64,000 nt of DNA from an uncultured Eubacteriales bacterium. Lineage in GTDB: Bacteria > Bacillota > Clostridia > Peptostreptococcales > Anaerovoracaceae. Location of the stretch: positions 1-64,000 of the forward strand of contig UQNJ01000008.1 of the NCBI GenBank assembly GCA_900542295.1, written 5' to 3'. Of the stretch, positions 40,086 to 47,979 are shown piece after piece. Made by a program: the position numbers and the translations under genes. A model generated the notes under the pieces. It worked only from the letters and a program-made list of their open reading frames with translations, made no database searches and was not told the DNA's origin. Position 1 is the stretch's first letter. The number at the start of each line of letters is the position of its first letter.

Positions 40086-41320
40086 GTGAAGTTTATGGGG
40101 TAATGAAAAAATACGGTTTAATGATATCCTCACAGGAATATGAAACAGGTGCCGTAAAGATGATGATAGAAACTCCCGAAGGAGTATTTGCTACCAGAGA
40201 CGGAGCAAATATGGGAGACCTCAAAGAATCAGATATTGAAAAGCTTAGTGTAGAAAAGCTGCCTTTGCCGGTAGCTGATATGAAAGCCGTGGTATATTCT
40301 CAAACACCTGCATGCAGCAAGGCTCTCAGGGAAGCAAGACCTTTTAAAGCATGTCTTGACGACATGGCGCAAGTGTTTGGTCATACTGCATATATTGCAG
40401 ACGGAAGAGATAAAAATAAAGCCGTAGGGAAGTCCATAGGGAAAGCATTGAAAGGAAATGTGGGATGCATGGTACTCAGAGGATTTGATAAAAACGGCAA
40501 AGGAGCCGGTTACACCTTGACCATGGGAAGAAATCTCTATGAGGCAGTAGTTGCGATGACTGTGCTTGAAAAATCAGCAGAAATACATTTTTTGTCAGAA
40601 AAAATCGGCGGAGGTGTTCCTATTGCCAAATGGGAAGCTAAGCTGATGAGACTGATATATAAGAAAAAGTATTCTAAAGCCGAGGAAAAGGTTAAGGCTG
40701 CTGAAACAGTAGGGTCTGTAGATGCATCGTCTGACATTGATATAATGGCTGAAATTGATGACAGAGAGAAGGAATTGAGACAAATTTTAGTCGAATATGG
40801 GAAAAAACTTGTGGAATGTGGTCTTGTTCAAGGTACATGGGGAAATCTTTCCATAAGGTTAAATGACAAATATATGCTGACCACTCCATCGGGACTCGAT
40901 TATATGAGACTTTCCGCAGCAGATATGGTTAAGGTTGAAATAGAAAATCTAAAATACGAGGGAGACAAGAAGCCTACTTCTGAAAAAGGACTTCATGCAG
41001 CTATATACAGACAAAGACCTGAGATAGGTGCTGTAATACACACTCATTCCAAGTATGCAAGTGTATTTGCCGCCGCAAGAAAGGATATGCCGGTAGAAAG
41101 TGAGTTTCGTGATGTATTTGGAGACTCGATAAAGCTTGCGGAGTATGCCCTGCCCGGCACCAAGGCACTTGTAAAGAACACGGCTTTAGCTGTAGGAAAC
41201 AATATGGGAGCTATAATGTCGAATCACGGGATGATAGCTTGCGGTGCAGACATTGAGCAGGCGTTTGATAACTGTGTAAGTATAGAAGAAAACGGAAAGC
41301 GGGTTCTGTACAAAAAATAG
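40082..41320 (+). CDS. two-domain class II aldolase/adducin family protein
   Basis: A 412-residue protein. Residues 220-412 are a complete class II aldolase: QGTWGNLSIRLNDKYMLTTP, zinc ligands in VIHTHSKYA near residue 320 and SNHGMIACG near 382, and the Glu region SEKGLHAAIY. Residues 1-205 resemble a second, degenerate copy: the HxH equivalent reads VVYSQTPACSK and the third ligand MVLRGFDKN, so it cannot bind zinc. Fused duplicated aldolases are uncommon; the dead copy may serve assembly or regulation. The usual reaction is retro-aldol cleavage of a phosphorylated ketose, fitting the kinase upstream. Last gene of the operon; no clear terminator follows. Confidence 0.85.
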   Translation: MSEVYGVMKKYGLMISSQEYETGAVKMMIETPEGVFATRDGANMGDLKESDIEKLSVEKLPLPVADMKAVVYSQTPACSKALREARPFKACLDDMAQVFGHTAYIADGRDKNKAVGKSIGKALKGNVGCMVLRGFDKNGKGAGYTLTMGRNLYEAVVAMTVLEKSAEIHFLSEKIGGGVPIAKWEAKLMRLIYKKKYSKAEEKVKAAETVGSVDASSDIDIMAEIDDREKELRQILVEYGKKLVECGLVQGTWGNLSIRLNDKYMLTTPSGLDYMRLSAADMVKVEIENLKYEGDKKPTSEKGLHAAIYRQRPEIGAVIHTHSKYASVFAAARKDMPVESEFRDVFGDSIKLAEYALPGTKALVKNTALAVGNNMGAIMSNHGMIACGADIEQAFDNCVSIEENGKRVLYKK

Positions 41321-41342
41321 TCAGCCACATGAGATAAAATAA

Positions 41343-41371
41343 TTGACAAAGAGGCGGATATATGATATTCT
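41343..41371 (+). promoter_or_regulatory. promoter of the infC-rpmI-rplT operon
   Basis: TTGACA (41343-41348), a 17-nt spacer and TATTCT (41366-41371). Confidence 0.75.
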
Positions 41372-41377
41372 ACTTAA

Positions 41378-41495
41378 GTATGAAGTAGAAGTTATCCGCT
41401 TCTCACCTGACCGGTCGAGTCACCGAATCAGGTAAATAGAGTCAATAGCGCTTTTTGGCGTGGGATAGCGGATACTTCAAGTATCCGTTTTTTTA
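41378..41495 (+). ncRNA. ribosomal L20 leader with attenuator
   Basis: The leader holds a terminator stem CGGATAC/GTATCCG followed by TTTTTTT (41469-41495). Upstream TATCCGCT (41393-41400) is exactly complementary to AGCGGATA (41467-41474), the 5' arm of that terminator, so an antiterminator can form. This matches the L20 leader of Firmicutes, where excess L20 favours termination. Confidence 0.8.
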
Positions 41496-41522
41496 TTGTT
41501 GATTTTGGGAGGTGCAAGAACC

Positions 41523-42038
41523 ATTAGCAAGGAAAATCTTATCAACGAAGAAATTCGTGACAAAGAAGTAAGAGTGATCGATTCAGACGGCACTATGCTG
41601 GGAATAATGTCTATCGACAAAGCCATGGATTTGGCAAACGAGAGGAAACTGGATTTGGTGAATATTTCACCTAATGCAAAACCGGCAGTCTGCAAAATTC
41701 TCGATTACGGAAAATACCGCTATGAGCTTCAGAAGAGAGAAAAAGAAGCTAAAAAGAAGCAGAAAACAACTCAGGTAAAGGAAATCAGACTTTCTACATT
41801 TATAGAGGCTCATGATATTCAGGTAAAGGCCAAAACGGCTGCAAAATTCCTTGCGGACGGTGATAAAGTAAAAGTTGGTCTTCGCTTCAGAGGAAGAGAA
41901 AGAGATTATGTTGCCAAAGGCATGGATGTTATGAAGATGTTTGCTGAGGCAGTTTCAGAGGTTGGAGTTGTGGAAAAGAAACCGGTTTTCGAAGGCCGCA
42001 ACCTCACAATGTTTTTAGGACCAAAGTCGGATAAGTAG
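41523..42038 (+). CDS. infC: translation initiation factor IF-3
   Basis: A 171-residue IF-3, which binds the 30S subunit and checks start-codon selection. Marks: ISKENLINEEIRDKEVRVID, GIMSIDKAMDLANERKLDLV, YRYELQKREKEAKKKQKTTQ and FRGRERDYVAKGMDVMKMF. The family N-terminus aligns with an ATT codon at 41523, 10 nt after GGAGG. An ATT start is well known for infC because it lets IF-3 inhibit its own translation. The TTG codons further upstream are rejected because the Shine-Dalgarno lies after them. Confidence 0.93.
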   Translation: MSKENLINEEIRDKEVRVIDSDGTMLGIMSIDKAMDLANERKLDLVNISPNAKPAVCKILDYGKYRYELQKREKEAKKKQKTTQVKEIRLSTFIEAHDIQVKAKTAAKFLADGDKVKVGLRFRGRERDYVAKGMDVMKMFAEAVSEVGVVEKKPVFEGRNLTMFLGPKSDK

Positions 42039-42104
42039 CCCCAAGAGCGAGCAGCAGGAGGAGGCAACCAAGATAAAAGTATTGATACAGGAGGAAAAAT
42101 CATC

Positions 42105-42305
42105 ATGGCAAAGAATAAGATGAAATCCCATAGAGGGGCATGTAAGAGAATGAAACTTACCGGAAGCGGAAAAGTTAAGAGAAATAAGGCATATAAGAGC
42201 CACATTCTTACTAAGAAGGCAGCTAAGAGAAAAAGAGGCCTGAGAAAAGCTACTACTTTAACAAGCGCAGATCTGAAGAGAATGCTCAGATCAATGGCAA
42301 AATAA
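42105..42305 (+). CDS. rpmI: 50S ribosomal protein L35
   Basis: A 66-residue basic protein, MAKNKMKSHRGACKRMKLTG and SHILTKKAAKRKRGLRKATT, of standard L35 size. AGGAGG precedes the ATG. It lies between infC and rplT as in most bacteria. Confidence 0.97.
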   Translation: MAKNKMKSHRGACKRMKLTGSGKVKRNKAYKSHILTKKAAKRKRGLRKATTLTSADLKRMLRSMAK

Positions 42306-42328
42306 TCGAAGTTTAGGAGGTAAGAAAT

Positions 42329-42685
42329 ATGGCAAGAGTTAAAAAAGGCGTAAACGCTCATAAGAGACATAAAAAAATTCTGAAGCAGGCAAAAGGCTTC
42401 TATGGTGCAAAGAGCAAGGTTTTCAGAGCAGCTAATCCTGCTGTTATGAGATCATTAAGATCAGCTTATGTTGGAAGAAAGCTTAAAAAGAGACAGTACA
42501 GACAGATGTGGATTGCAAGAATCAATGCAGGCGCAAGAATGAACGGAATCAGCTACAGCCAGCTTATGAACGGACTTAAGAAATCCGGTATTGAAATCAA
42601 CAGAAAGATGCTTTCTGAAATGGCTATATACGATGCAGCAGGTTTTGCAACTCTGTGTGAAACTGCAAAGAAAGCTGTAAAATAA
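42329..42685 (+). CDS. rplT: 50S ribosomal protein L20
   Basis: A 118-residue RNA-binding protein needed early in 50S assembly: MARVKKGVNAHKRHKKILKQ, YRQMWIARINAGARMNGISY. It has a strong GGAGG site. By analogy with Bacillus it should bind the leader at 41378-41495 and shut down its own operon when in excess. Confidence 0.97.
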   Translation: MARVKKGVNAHKRHKKILKQAKGFYGAKSKVFRAANPAVMRSLRSAYVGRKLKKRQYRQMWIARINAGARMNGISYSQLMNGLKKSGIEINRKMLSEMAIYDAAGFATLCETAKKAVK

Positions 42686-42700
42686 ATAATACTGAAATTT

Positions 42701-42747
42701 AAAAGGGACATGTCTATCCGAATTTTTCGGGAGACAGTCCCTTTTGT
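42701..42747. terminator. terminator of the rplT operon
   Basis: AAAAGGGACATGTCT pairs, with small mismatches, with AGACAGTCCCTTTT; an inner stem CCGAA/TTCGG caps it. It lies 16 nt after rplT and just before the convergent maf stop. Confidence 0.8.
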
Positions 42748-42760
42748 CATATTTTCATGC

Positions 42761-43348
42761 CTACAACTTAAGCAATTCTTTTTCTATGCGGCTCCATGGA
42801 AAACCTACTACATTATCATAGTCACCATCGATTTTTTTTATATATTTTGCGAAATATCCCTGTATGGCATATCCTCCGGCTTTGTCATAAGCCTCATCGG
42901 TTTTCAGATATTGAGTCAATTCTTTGTCACTGTAATCGCCAAACCATACTTTTGTTATTTCTGTGAAAACACGAGCTTTTTCGCAGCCTGCGCACACTAT
43001 TGCAACTCCTGTTGCAACATAATGATGGGTGTTTTTTAAGGTTTGGAGCATGTTAAAAGCATCATCAAAGTCGGCGGGCTTTCCCATAATTTTATCCTTA
43101 TAGACTACAGTATCGGCAGCTATTATGATACTTCCGTGATTTATACATGTTTGTCCGGATTTGTAAAGAGATTCCACTGCCTTAGCCTTTTTCAGAGCCA
43201 GAAACATGACGGTTTCTTTCATGCCGCCGACAGCCGGTAAATTTTCTTCTATATCGGCAGGGAATATGACAGGATCAATGCCGTGCTCCTTCATAATCTG
43301 TATTCGGCGCGGAGAACCGGAGGCCAGTACATAATCTTTATTTTGCAT
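42761..43348 (-). CDS. maf: Maf-family nucleotide pyrophosphatase
   Basis: A 195-residue Maf protein that hydrolyses non-canonical or modified nucleoside triphosphates. Motifs: LASGSPRRIQIM at the start, SIIIAADTVVYKDKIMGKPA and DKAGGYAIQGYFAKYIKKID, then DNVVGFPW. The YAIQG motif is typical of the dTTP/UTP pyrophosphatase subgroup (YhdE). It is a single leftward gene divergent from spoVA. Confidence 0.93.
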   Translation of the reverse strand: MQNKDYVLASGSPRRIQIMKEHGIDPVIFPADIEENLPAVGGMKETVMFLALKKAKAVESLYKSGQTCINHGSIIIAADTVVYKDKIMGKPADFDDAFNMLQTLKNTHHYVATGVAIVCAGCEKARVFTEITKVWFGDYSDKELTQYLKTDEAYDKAGGYAIQGYFAKYIKKIDGDYDNVVGFPWSRIEKELLKL

Positions 43349-43420
43349 TTATACCTCCCCGTTTTTATCTAATGAAAATGATTTAATTTAATATAATACA
43401 ATATCGGTGTTTTTATTATT

Positions 43421-43448
43421 GCATATTTTTTTAAAAATGGAAATACTA
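43421..43448 (+). promoter_or_regulatory. weak candidate sigma-G promoter of spoVAC
   Basis: GCATA (43421-43425) fits the forespore -35 and AATACTA (43442-43448) fits CATNHTA with one mismatch; the 16-nt spacer is slightly short. Confidence 0.3.
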
Positions 43449-43518
43449 AAAAAGAAAACAAAGAGTGATTGCTGCTTTAAAGAAGCAGGTGATTCATTAT
43501 TTCAGAACGGAGATAGAT

Positions 43519-43980
43519 ATGAGCAAGAAACCGGAGAAAAAAGATATAGCCAAGGCTTACGGCAAATATGCCAAGAAATTCACCCCCAAACCGAAATATT
43601 TTGCCAATGGGGCTTACGCCTTTGTAATAGGAGGTCTAATCTGCACAGTGTCACTGTGGTATAAAAATTTTTTAATGGGAAGAGGTGTTGACGAAAAAGC
43701 AGCAGGCATATTTGTTACGCTTACACTTATAGCAATAGCTCAGCTTTTGACCGGAATAGGAGTTTTTGATGTAATAGCAAAGTTTGCGGGAGCGGGAGTC
43801 ATAGTACCTATAACCGGTTTTGCCAATTCTATTGTTGCTCCTGCATTAGAGTATAAGAAAGAAGGAATCGTACTTGGAGCAGGATCTAAAATTTTCAGCG
43901 TTGCCGGCCCGGTGCTCGTATGTAGCATAACAAGTTCTATTATAGTAGGGATTATATATTGGATATTATATAAGTTTTAA
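43519..43980 (+). CDS. spoVAC: stage V sporulation protein AC
   Basis: A 153-residue membrane protein with three to four helices. It belongs to the SpoVA complex that moves dipicolinic acid into the developing spore and releases it on germination; SpoVAC of Bacillus acts as a mechanosensitive channel. Typical text is YFANGAYAFVIGGLICTVSL and GVIVPITGFANSIVAPALEY. The ATG at 43519 follows GGAG; the earlier frame start is rejected. It heads spoVAC-spoVAD-spoVAE, the minimal clostridial set. Confidence 0.95.
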   Translation: MSKKPEKKDIAKAYGKYAKKFTPKPKYFANGAYAFVIGGLICTVSLWYKNFLMGRGVDEKAAGIFVTLTLIAIAQLLTGIGVFDVIAKFAGAGVIVPITGFANSIVAPALEYKKEGIVLGAGSKIFSVAGPVLVCSITSSIIVGIIYWILYKF

Positions 43981-44052
43981 ATCTGATTTTGACAGTGTTA
44001 AATATACAGGACACCTTATACAGGTGAAATTTAAAGAAGGATGGTAATAAAC

Positions 44053-45093
44053 ATGTCATATAAAAAGATTGGAAAACAGAGCATGAAGTTTTCTCAAAAG
44101 CCATGTATACATGGCAGGGGAAACATTGTAGGGGAAAAAGAGGGTGAAGGCCCTCTGGCAGAATATTTCGATACGATACTTGATGATGATATGTATGGTG
44201 AAAAATCGTGGGAGGCAGCTGAAAGCAAGATGCTGAAGGAAGCGATGAACAAAGCGGTAAAAAGAGCAGGCTTAGATATAAAAGAAATTGACGCCATGCT
44301 CAGCGGAGATTTGATTAACCAGCTTATGTCATCCTCCTTTACTGCAAGAGATATGCATATACCTTTTTTGGGGCTGTACGGAGCATGCTCTACCATGACA
44401 GAATCACTGCTGTTGGGATGCATGCTTATTGACGGAGGTTTTGCACGAAATGTCCTTGTCGGTGCTTCGAGTCACTTTTGTACTGCCGAAAGACAGTTCC
44501 GGATGCCTGTTGAACATGGAAATCAAAGACCGCCGTCAGCACAGTGGACAGCAACAGCGGCAGGTGCGGCGGTAATATCGGAATATAATGAAAGAATACA
44601 AAATAAGAGTGTGAAAATATGTGCCGAATCTGCAACAATAGGTAAAGTCATAGATGCGGGAATTAAGGATGCAAATCAGATGGGAGCGGCAATGGTTCCT
44701 GCCGCTGTTGATACTCTTTTAAACCACCTTGAAGATACGGGGAGGAGTATAGATTATTATGACCTGATTGTAACGGGCGACTTGGGATTTATAGGAAAGG
44801 ATATAATGATGGATCTGCTGGCAGATGCAGGAATTTTGAAAGAAAAAATTTTTTCACATTATGATGACTGCGGAACAATGCTTTTCTCAAAAGAACAGGA
44901 TGTCCATGCAGGCGGAAGCGGCTGTGGCTGTTCTGCAAGTGTGTTTACAGGATATCTGATGAAGCAGATGGAACAAAAGAAAATTAAAAGACTGTTGCTT
45001 ATGTCTACCGGTGCATTGCTGTCAACTATTTCGCCATTTCAGGGGGAAAGTATACCGGGGATTGCACATGCGGTTTCTCTGGAGGTGGAGTAG
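44053..45093 (+). CDS. spoVAD: stage V sporulation protein AD
   Basis: A 346-residue thiolase-fold protein that binds dipicolinic acid directly. Sequence marks: SAQWTATAAGAAVISEY, YGACSTMTESLLLGCMLIDG (with the thiolase-like Cys region), GDLGFIGKDIM and DDCGTMLFSKEQDVHAGGSG. The ATG at 44053 is preferred because an ATG at 44041 abuts the AAGAAGG site with no spacing. It is 72 nt from spoVAC and abuts spoVAE directly. Confidence 0.95.
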   Translation: MSYKKIGKQSMKFSQKPCIHGRGNIVGEKEGEGPLAEYFDTILDDDMYGEKSWEAAESKMLKEAMNKAVKRAGLDIKEIDAMLSGDLINQLMSSSFTARDMHIPFLGLYGACSTMTESLLLGCMLIDGGFARNVLVGASSHFCTAERQFRMPVEHGNQRPPSAQWTATAAGAAVISEYNERIQNKSVKICAESATIGKVIDAGIKDANQMGAAMVPAAVDTLLNHLEDTGRSIDYYDLIVTGDLGFIGKDIMMDLLADAGILKEKIFSHYDDCGTMLFSKEQDVHAGGSGCGCSASVFTGYLMKQMEQKKIKRLLLMSTGALLSTISPFQGESIPGIAHAVSLEVE

Positions 45094-45450
45094 ATGGAAT
45101 ATTTATGGGCATTTATAGTGGGTGGAGCATTTTGTCTTATAGGACAGATACTTATGGACACAACAAACTTGACTGCCCCGAGAATACTGGTTATTTTTGT
45201 ATTATCCGGCGTGATTTTGCAGGCCTTTGGACTATATGAACCACTGGTACAGCTGGCAAAGACGGGAGCATTGGTTCCTTTGCCCGGTTTTGGATATACA
45301 CTTGCAAAAGGAGCGATGGAGGGAGCAAAAGAGGGCTTTATGGGAGCGATTACCGGACCTTTGGAATCATCCGCCGCAGGTATAGGTGCAGCTCTTGCGT
45401 TAGGATATGTTATATCGCTTATATTCAATCCTAAATCACCTAAAAGGTAA
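45094..45450 (+). CDS. spoVAE: stage V sporulation protein AE
   Basis: A 118-residue membrane protein with three to four helices, SpoVAEb type: YLWAFIVGGAFCLIGQILMD and LVPLPGFGYTLAKGAMEGAK. It starts at the base after the spoVAD stop with GGAGGTGGAG upstream. No further spoVA genes follow, as in other Clostridia. Confidence 0.94.
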   Translation: MEYLWAFIVGGAFCLIGQILMDTTNLTAPRILVIFVLSGVILQAFGLYEPLVQLAKTGALVPLPGFGYTLAKGAMEGAKEGFMGAITGPLESSAAGIGAALALGYVISLIFNPKSPKR

Positions 45451-45517
45451 AAAAATACAGTAAAATATTGACATTAAATCACAGTGGTGGTATATTAAGA
45501 TAAAGAGGACTTGTATT

Positions 45518-45631
45518 ATGAGAAGAAATATTATTTATCTTATGGCACTGATGAATGTGATTATGGGGTGTACACTTATTTATCTGAGACGGTCGCCCTT
45601 TGCAGGAAGAAAGAAAAGGCAAAATAAATAA
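45518..45631 (+). CDS. 37-residue membrane peptide
   Basis: An ATG with AAAGAGGAC upstream opens MRRNIIYLMALMNVIMGCTL then IYLRRSPFAGRKKRQNK: one hydrophobic helix and a strongly basic tail. It is too short for family assignment. It sits between spoVAE and a terminator, alone in the 330-base gap 45451-45780, and a promoter-like TTGACA (45466) precedes it. Probably a real small membrane protein, possibly sporulation-linked by position only. Confidence 0.45.
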   Translation: MRRNIIYLMALMNVIMGCTLIYLRRSPFAGRKKRQNK

Positions 45632-45676
45632 GTGAGGATAACGGCTGCATGGTAACTGCATCTGTTATTTGATATA

Positions 45677-45705
45677 CGGGTCGCTTAACCTTGGCGGCCC
45701 TTTTG
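45677..45705 (+). terminator. terminator before the LCP gene
   Basis: GGGTCGC pairs with GGCGGCCC (one bulge) and is followed by TTTTG. Confidence 0.6.
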
Positions 45706-45717
45706 TATTTGTAGACA

Positions 45718-45746
45718 TTTACAAAGATAGTACATTATGGTAAAAT
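45718..45746 (+). promoter_or_regulatory. promoter of the LCP gene
   Basis: TTTACA (45718-45723), 17-nt spacer, TAAAAT (45741-45746), 34 nt before the ATG. Confidence 0.6.
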
Positions 45747-45780
45747 GAAAATCTAATATCAAGTTAAGGGGAGAACAACG

Positions 45781-47208
45781 ATGGGAAGAATAGAGAGGAA
45801 ACAGGGAACGTCAAAAATACATAAAAAAAGAAGAAGCTTCAAGAACTGGTTCAAGGAGCTTAAAACATGGAAAAAAGTTCTGCTTATTGCGGGTACGGTA
45901 TTGCTTGTGCTCTTGCTTGCAGCATTTATTATAGTTTACAGTTACTTTAACGGAATATTTGGCGAAATACACGAAGAAACACCGGAAGATTACGATCTTT
46001 CGCTGGTAGATGTAGACGGGTACTATAATATATTGCTGCTTGGCGTTGACAGTAGAGATATGAAGCATCTTAAGGGGACAAGAAGTGATGCTATAATGAT
46101 AGTCAGCATAAACAAAGATACCAATGATGTGAAAATTCTTTCTATCTACAGAGATACTTTTATGAAGATGGGAGACACTTCAACATATGACAAGATAACT
46201 CATGCGTGTGCATTAGGTGGTCCGGAGCTTACGATGAAAACTTTAAATCAGTCGCTGGATCTTAATATAAGCAACTATGTAGTGGTTAACTTCAAGGCTG
46301 TTGCCGACCTTGTAGACGCAGTCGGAGGAATAGAAGTTGATGTTAAGGAACAGGAAATACTGGAACTCAACAAATATACAGCATCAACGGCTATGAATAT
46401 AGGAAGAAAAGATTATAATCTTGTTAAAGAGCCGGGTGTACAGACTCTTGAGGGGGCGCAGGCTGTCTCTTATGGAAGAATAAGAAAGGGAGTAGGAGAT
46501 GACTTCAAGCGTACAGAGAGAATGCGTACTGTTATAACGCTTGTAATGGACAAGATGCAGGATATGTCATTTAAAGAAATAAAGAAGATTATTAAAATGA
46601 TGACTCCGCAGGTACAGACAAATCTTTCAAAGAGCAACATACTCGGATTGGGAATAAGACTACCTCAGTATAATATAACAGGTACGGACGGATGGCCGTA
46701 TAATGTAAGTACGGGATATATTAACGAGGTTTCTTATGTGTTCCCTGATAATCTGGCTAAAAATGTCAAAGAACTCCATAAAAAGTTTTTCGGCAGGGAA
46801 GACTATGTTCCTTCGGCAAAAGTTAGTTCTATAAGTGATATAATAGCGCAGAAGATTGAAGCAGAGCGCAATGCCGGAAATATTCAGGGTGAAGAAAATA
46901 TGAATCTTGACACTTCGCACGGCAGTCAGACAAAACCTCCTGCGGATCAGGGCAGCGGCGGCTCAGGCAATACGGGCAGTGATACGGGAGGTACCGGAGA
47001 CGGGGACGGTTCGGGAAGCACCGGCGGCGATACCGGCGGTGATTCCGGTAATACAGGAGACGGAGGCGGTTCAGGCGGCACCGGAGACGGTGATTCAGGC
47101 GATACCGGCGGCGGAGATGAAGGCGGTATCACCGAGGAATCTTCATATAGAAATACAATATCAGCTAATCGGACTGTAATAGGAAGACTTTACGAAGCTG
47201 TGGCTTGA
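45781..47208 (+). CDS. LytR-CpsA-Psr family wall-polymer ligase with Gly-rich tail
   Basis: A 475-residue membrane-anchored enzyme. A basic cytoplasmic head (1-33) and one helix (KVLLIAGTVLLVLLLAAFII) lead to the extracellular LCP domain: YNILLLGVDSRDMKHLKGTR-SDAIMIVSIN, SIYRDTFMKM and AVSYGRIRKGVGDDFKRTER hold the conserved Arg/Asp residues that bind the polyprenyl pyrophosphate. LCP proteins transfer teichoic acids, capsules or glycans from lipid carriers to peptidoglycan or protein. After about residue 375 comes an 80-residue tail of Gly, Ser, Thr and Asp repeats. It lies 2 kb before the glycan cluster and may attach that glycan. Confidence 0.92.
   Translation: MGRIERKQGTSKIHKKRRSFKNWFKELKTWKKVLLIAGTVLLVLLLAAFIIVYSYFNGIFGEIHEETPEDYDLSLVDVDGYYNILLLGVDSRDMKHLKGTRSDAIMIVSINKDTNDVKILSIYRDTFMKMGDTSTYDKITHACALGGPELTMKTLNQSLDLNISNYVVVNFKAVADLVDAVGGIEVDVKEQEILELNKYTASTAMNIGRKDYNLVKEPGVQTLEGAQAVSYGRIRKGVGDDFKRTERMRTVITLVMDKMQDMSFKEIKKIIKMMTPQVQTNLSKSNILGLGIRLPQYNITGTDGWPYNVSTGYINEVSYVFPDNLAKNVKELHKKFFGREDYVPSAKVSSISDIIAQKIEAERNAGNIQGEENMNLDTSHGSQTKPPADQGSGGSGNTGSDTGGTGDGDGSGSTGGDTGGDSGNTGDGGGSGGTGDGDSGDTGGGDEGGITEESSYRNTISANRTVIGRLYEAVA
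46940..47130 (+). repeat. Gly/Asp/Ser/Thr-coding low-complexity repeat
   Basis: Imperfect GGCGGC, GATACCGG and GGAGACGG units encode the LCP protein's tail. The tract is much more GC-rich than its surroundings and likely to vary in length between strains. Confidence 0.85.
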
Positions 47209-47249
47209 TATTGGACTTTACATTTTAAAACAGCGGATAAAAATTTATA

Positions 47250-47294
47250 AAGGTGGCAAAGCCTTGTAGCATCATAGGCTCTGCCACCTTTTGT
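47250..47294. terminator. bidirectional terminator between LCP and XRE genes
   Basis: AGGTGGCAAAGCCT pairs with AGGCTCTGCCACCT (one mismatch) and is followed by TTTTG; it ends 5 nt before the convergent XRE gene's stop. Confidence 0.8.
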
Positions 47295-47298
47295 CATG

Positions 47299-47700
47299 TC
47301 AATCTTTTATGTCAATTAGAGGCTTTTGCTTTTTTTCTTTTTCCTTTTCTTTTTCCAACAGATTTACTGCTTTTTCAATCAACATTCCCTTGGAGAAAGG
47401 TGAAAGGTGTCTATAAATGCGGGTCAGCTCGTTTAAATCGTCGTCCTGGTAACCCTGATTGGCAATATAGCCTAAAAAGCGCTGAGGGTCTTTTTCAAAG
47501 AAGGCTGTCATATCTATACTCAGATGGTTTGATATTATGTAAAGTGCTTCTGCATCCTGTGCCCTGCTTCCCAGTTCATAGTGGGTATAAAGTGAACGAC
47601 TTGTGCCTATATAGCTCGCTATTTCTGCCTGGGTTAATCTTTTGCTTGTTCGCAGAGTTCTTAAGTTGGCGGCGATTCTCATTTGTGTATCCAGTTTCAT
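47299..47700 (-). CDS. XRE-family transcriptional regulator
   Basis: A 133-residue protein with an N-terminal Cro/CI helix-turn-helix (IAANLRTLRTSKRLTQAEIA then SYIGTSRSLYTHYELG, residues 8-45). A C-terminal helical part follows, with a lysine/glutamate-rich end (KEKEKEKKQKP). The ATG at 47700 follows AAAGGAGG. It is a lone leftward gene; targets are unknown. Related small XRE proteins control sporulation or envelope genes in Firmicutes. Confidence 0.85.
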   Translation of the reverse strand: MKLDTQMRIAANLRTLRTSKRLTQAEIASYIGTSRSLYTHYELGSRAQDAEALYIISNHLSIDMTAFFEKDPQRFLGYIANQGYQDDDLNELTRIYRHLSPFSKGMLIEKAVNLLEKEKEKEKKQKPLIDIKD

Positions 47701-47979
47701 CAAATTCCTCCTTTAACTTTGTTTTGGGCTTAATCGGCGCATCTATATATATGTGCAGAAACAATGCACAAAAGTTGCATTTTTTTTGAAAAATTCTTAA
47801 AAAAATCAAAAAAATGACTTAAAGTTAAAAGAAAACAGACTCATAGTAATATATTATGAGAAGAGCGGCATTGAAAATGACAGTTTACAGGTAGTATAAT
47901 GAACTTCATGTCACTGTTTAAATCTTGGAAATAATATATACTGATCTAAGCAAAAATACACAAGAGCGAGATAATATCT

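Noticed and set aside
47840..47860. interrupted inverted repeat CTCATA...TATGAG before the sigma-factor gene
   Set aside because: Only 6-bp AT-rich arms; too weak to call an operator or promoter.
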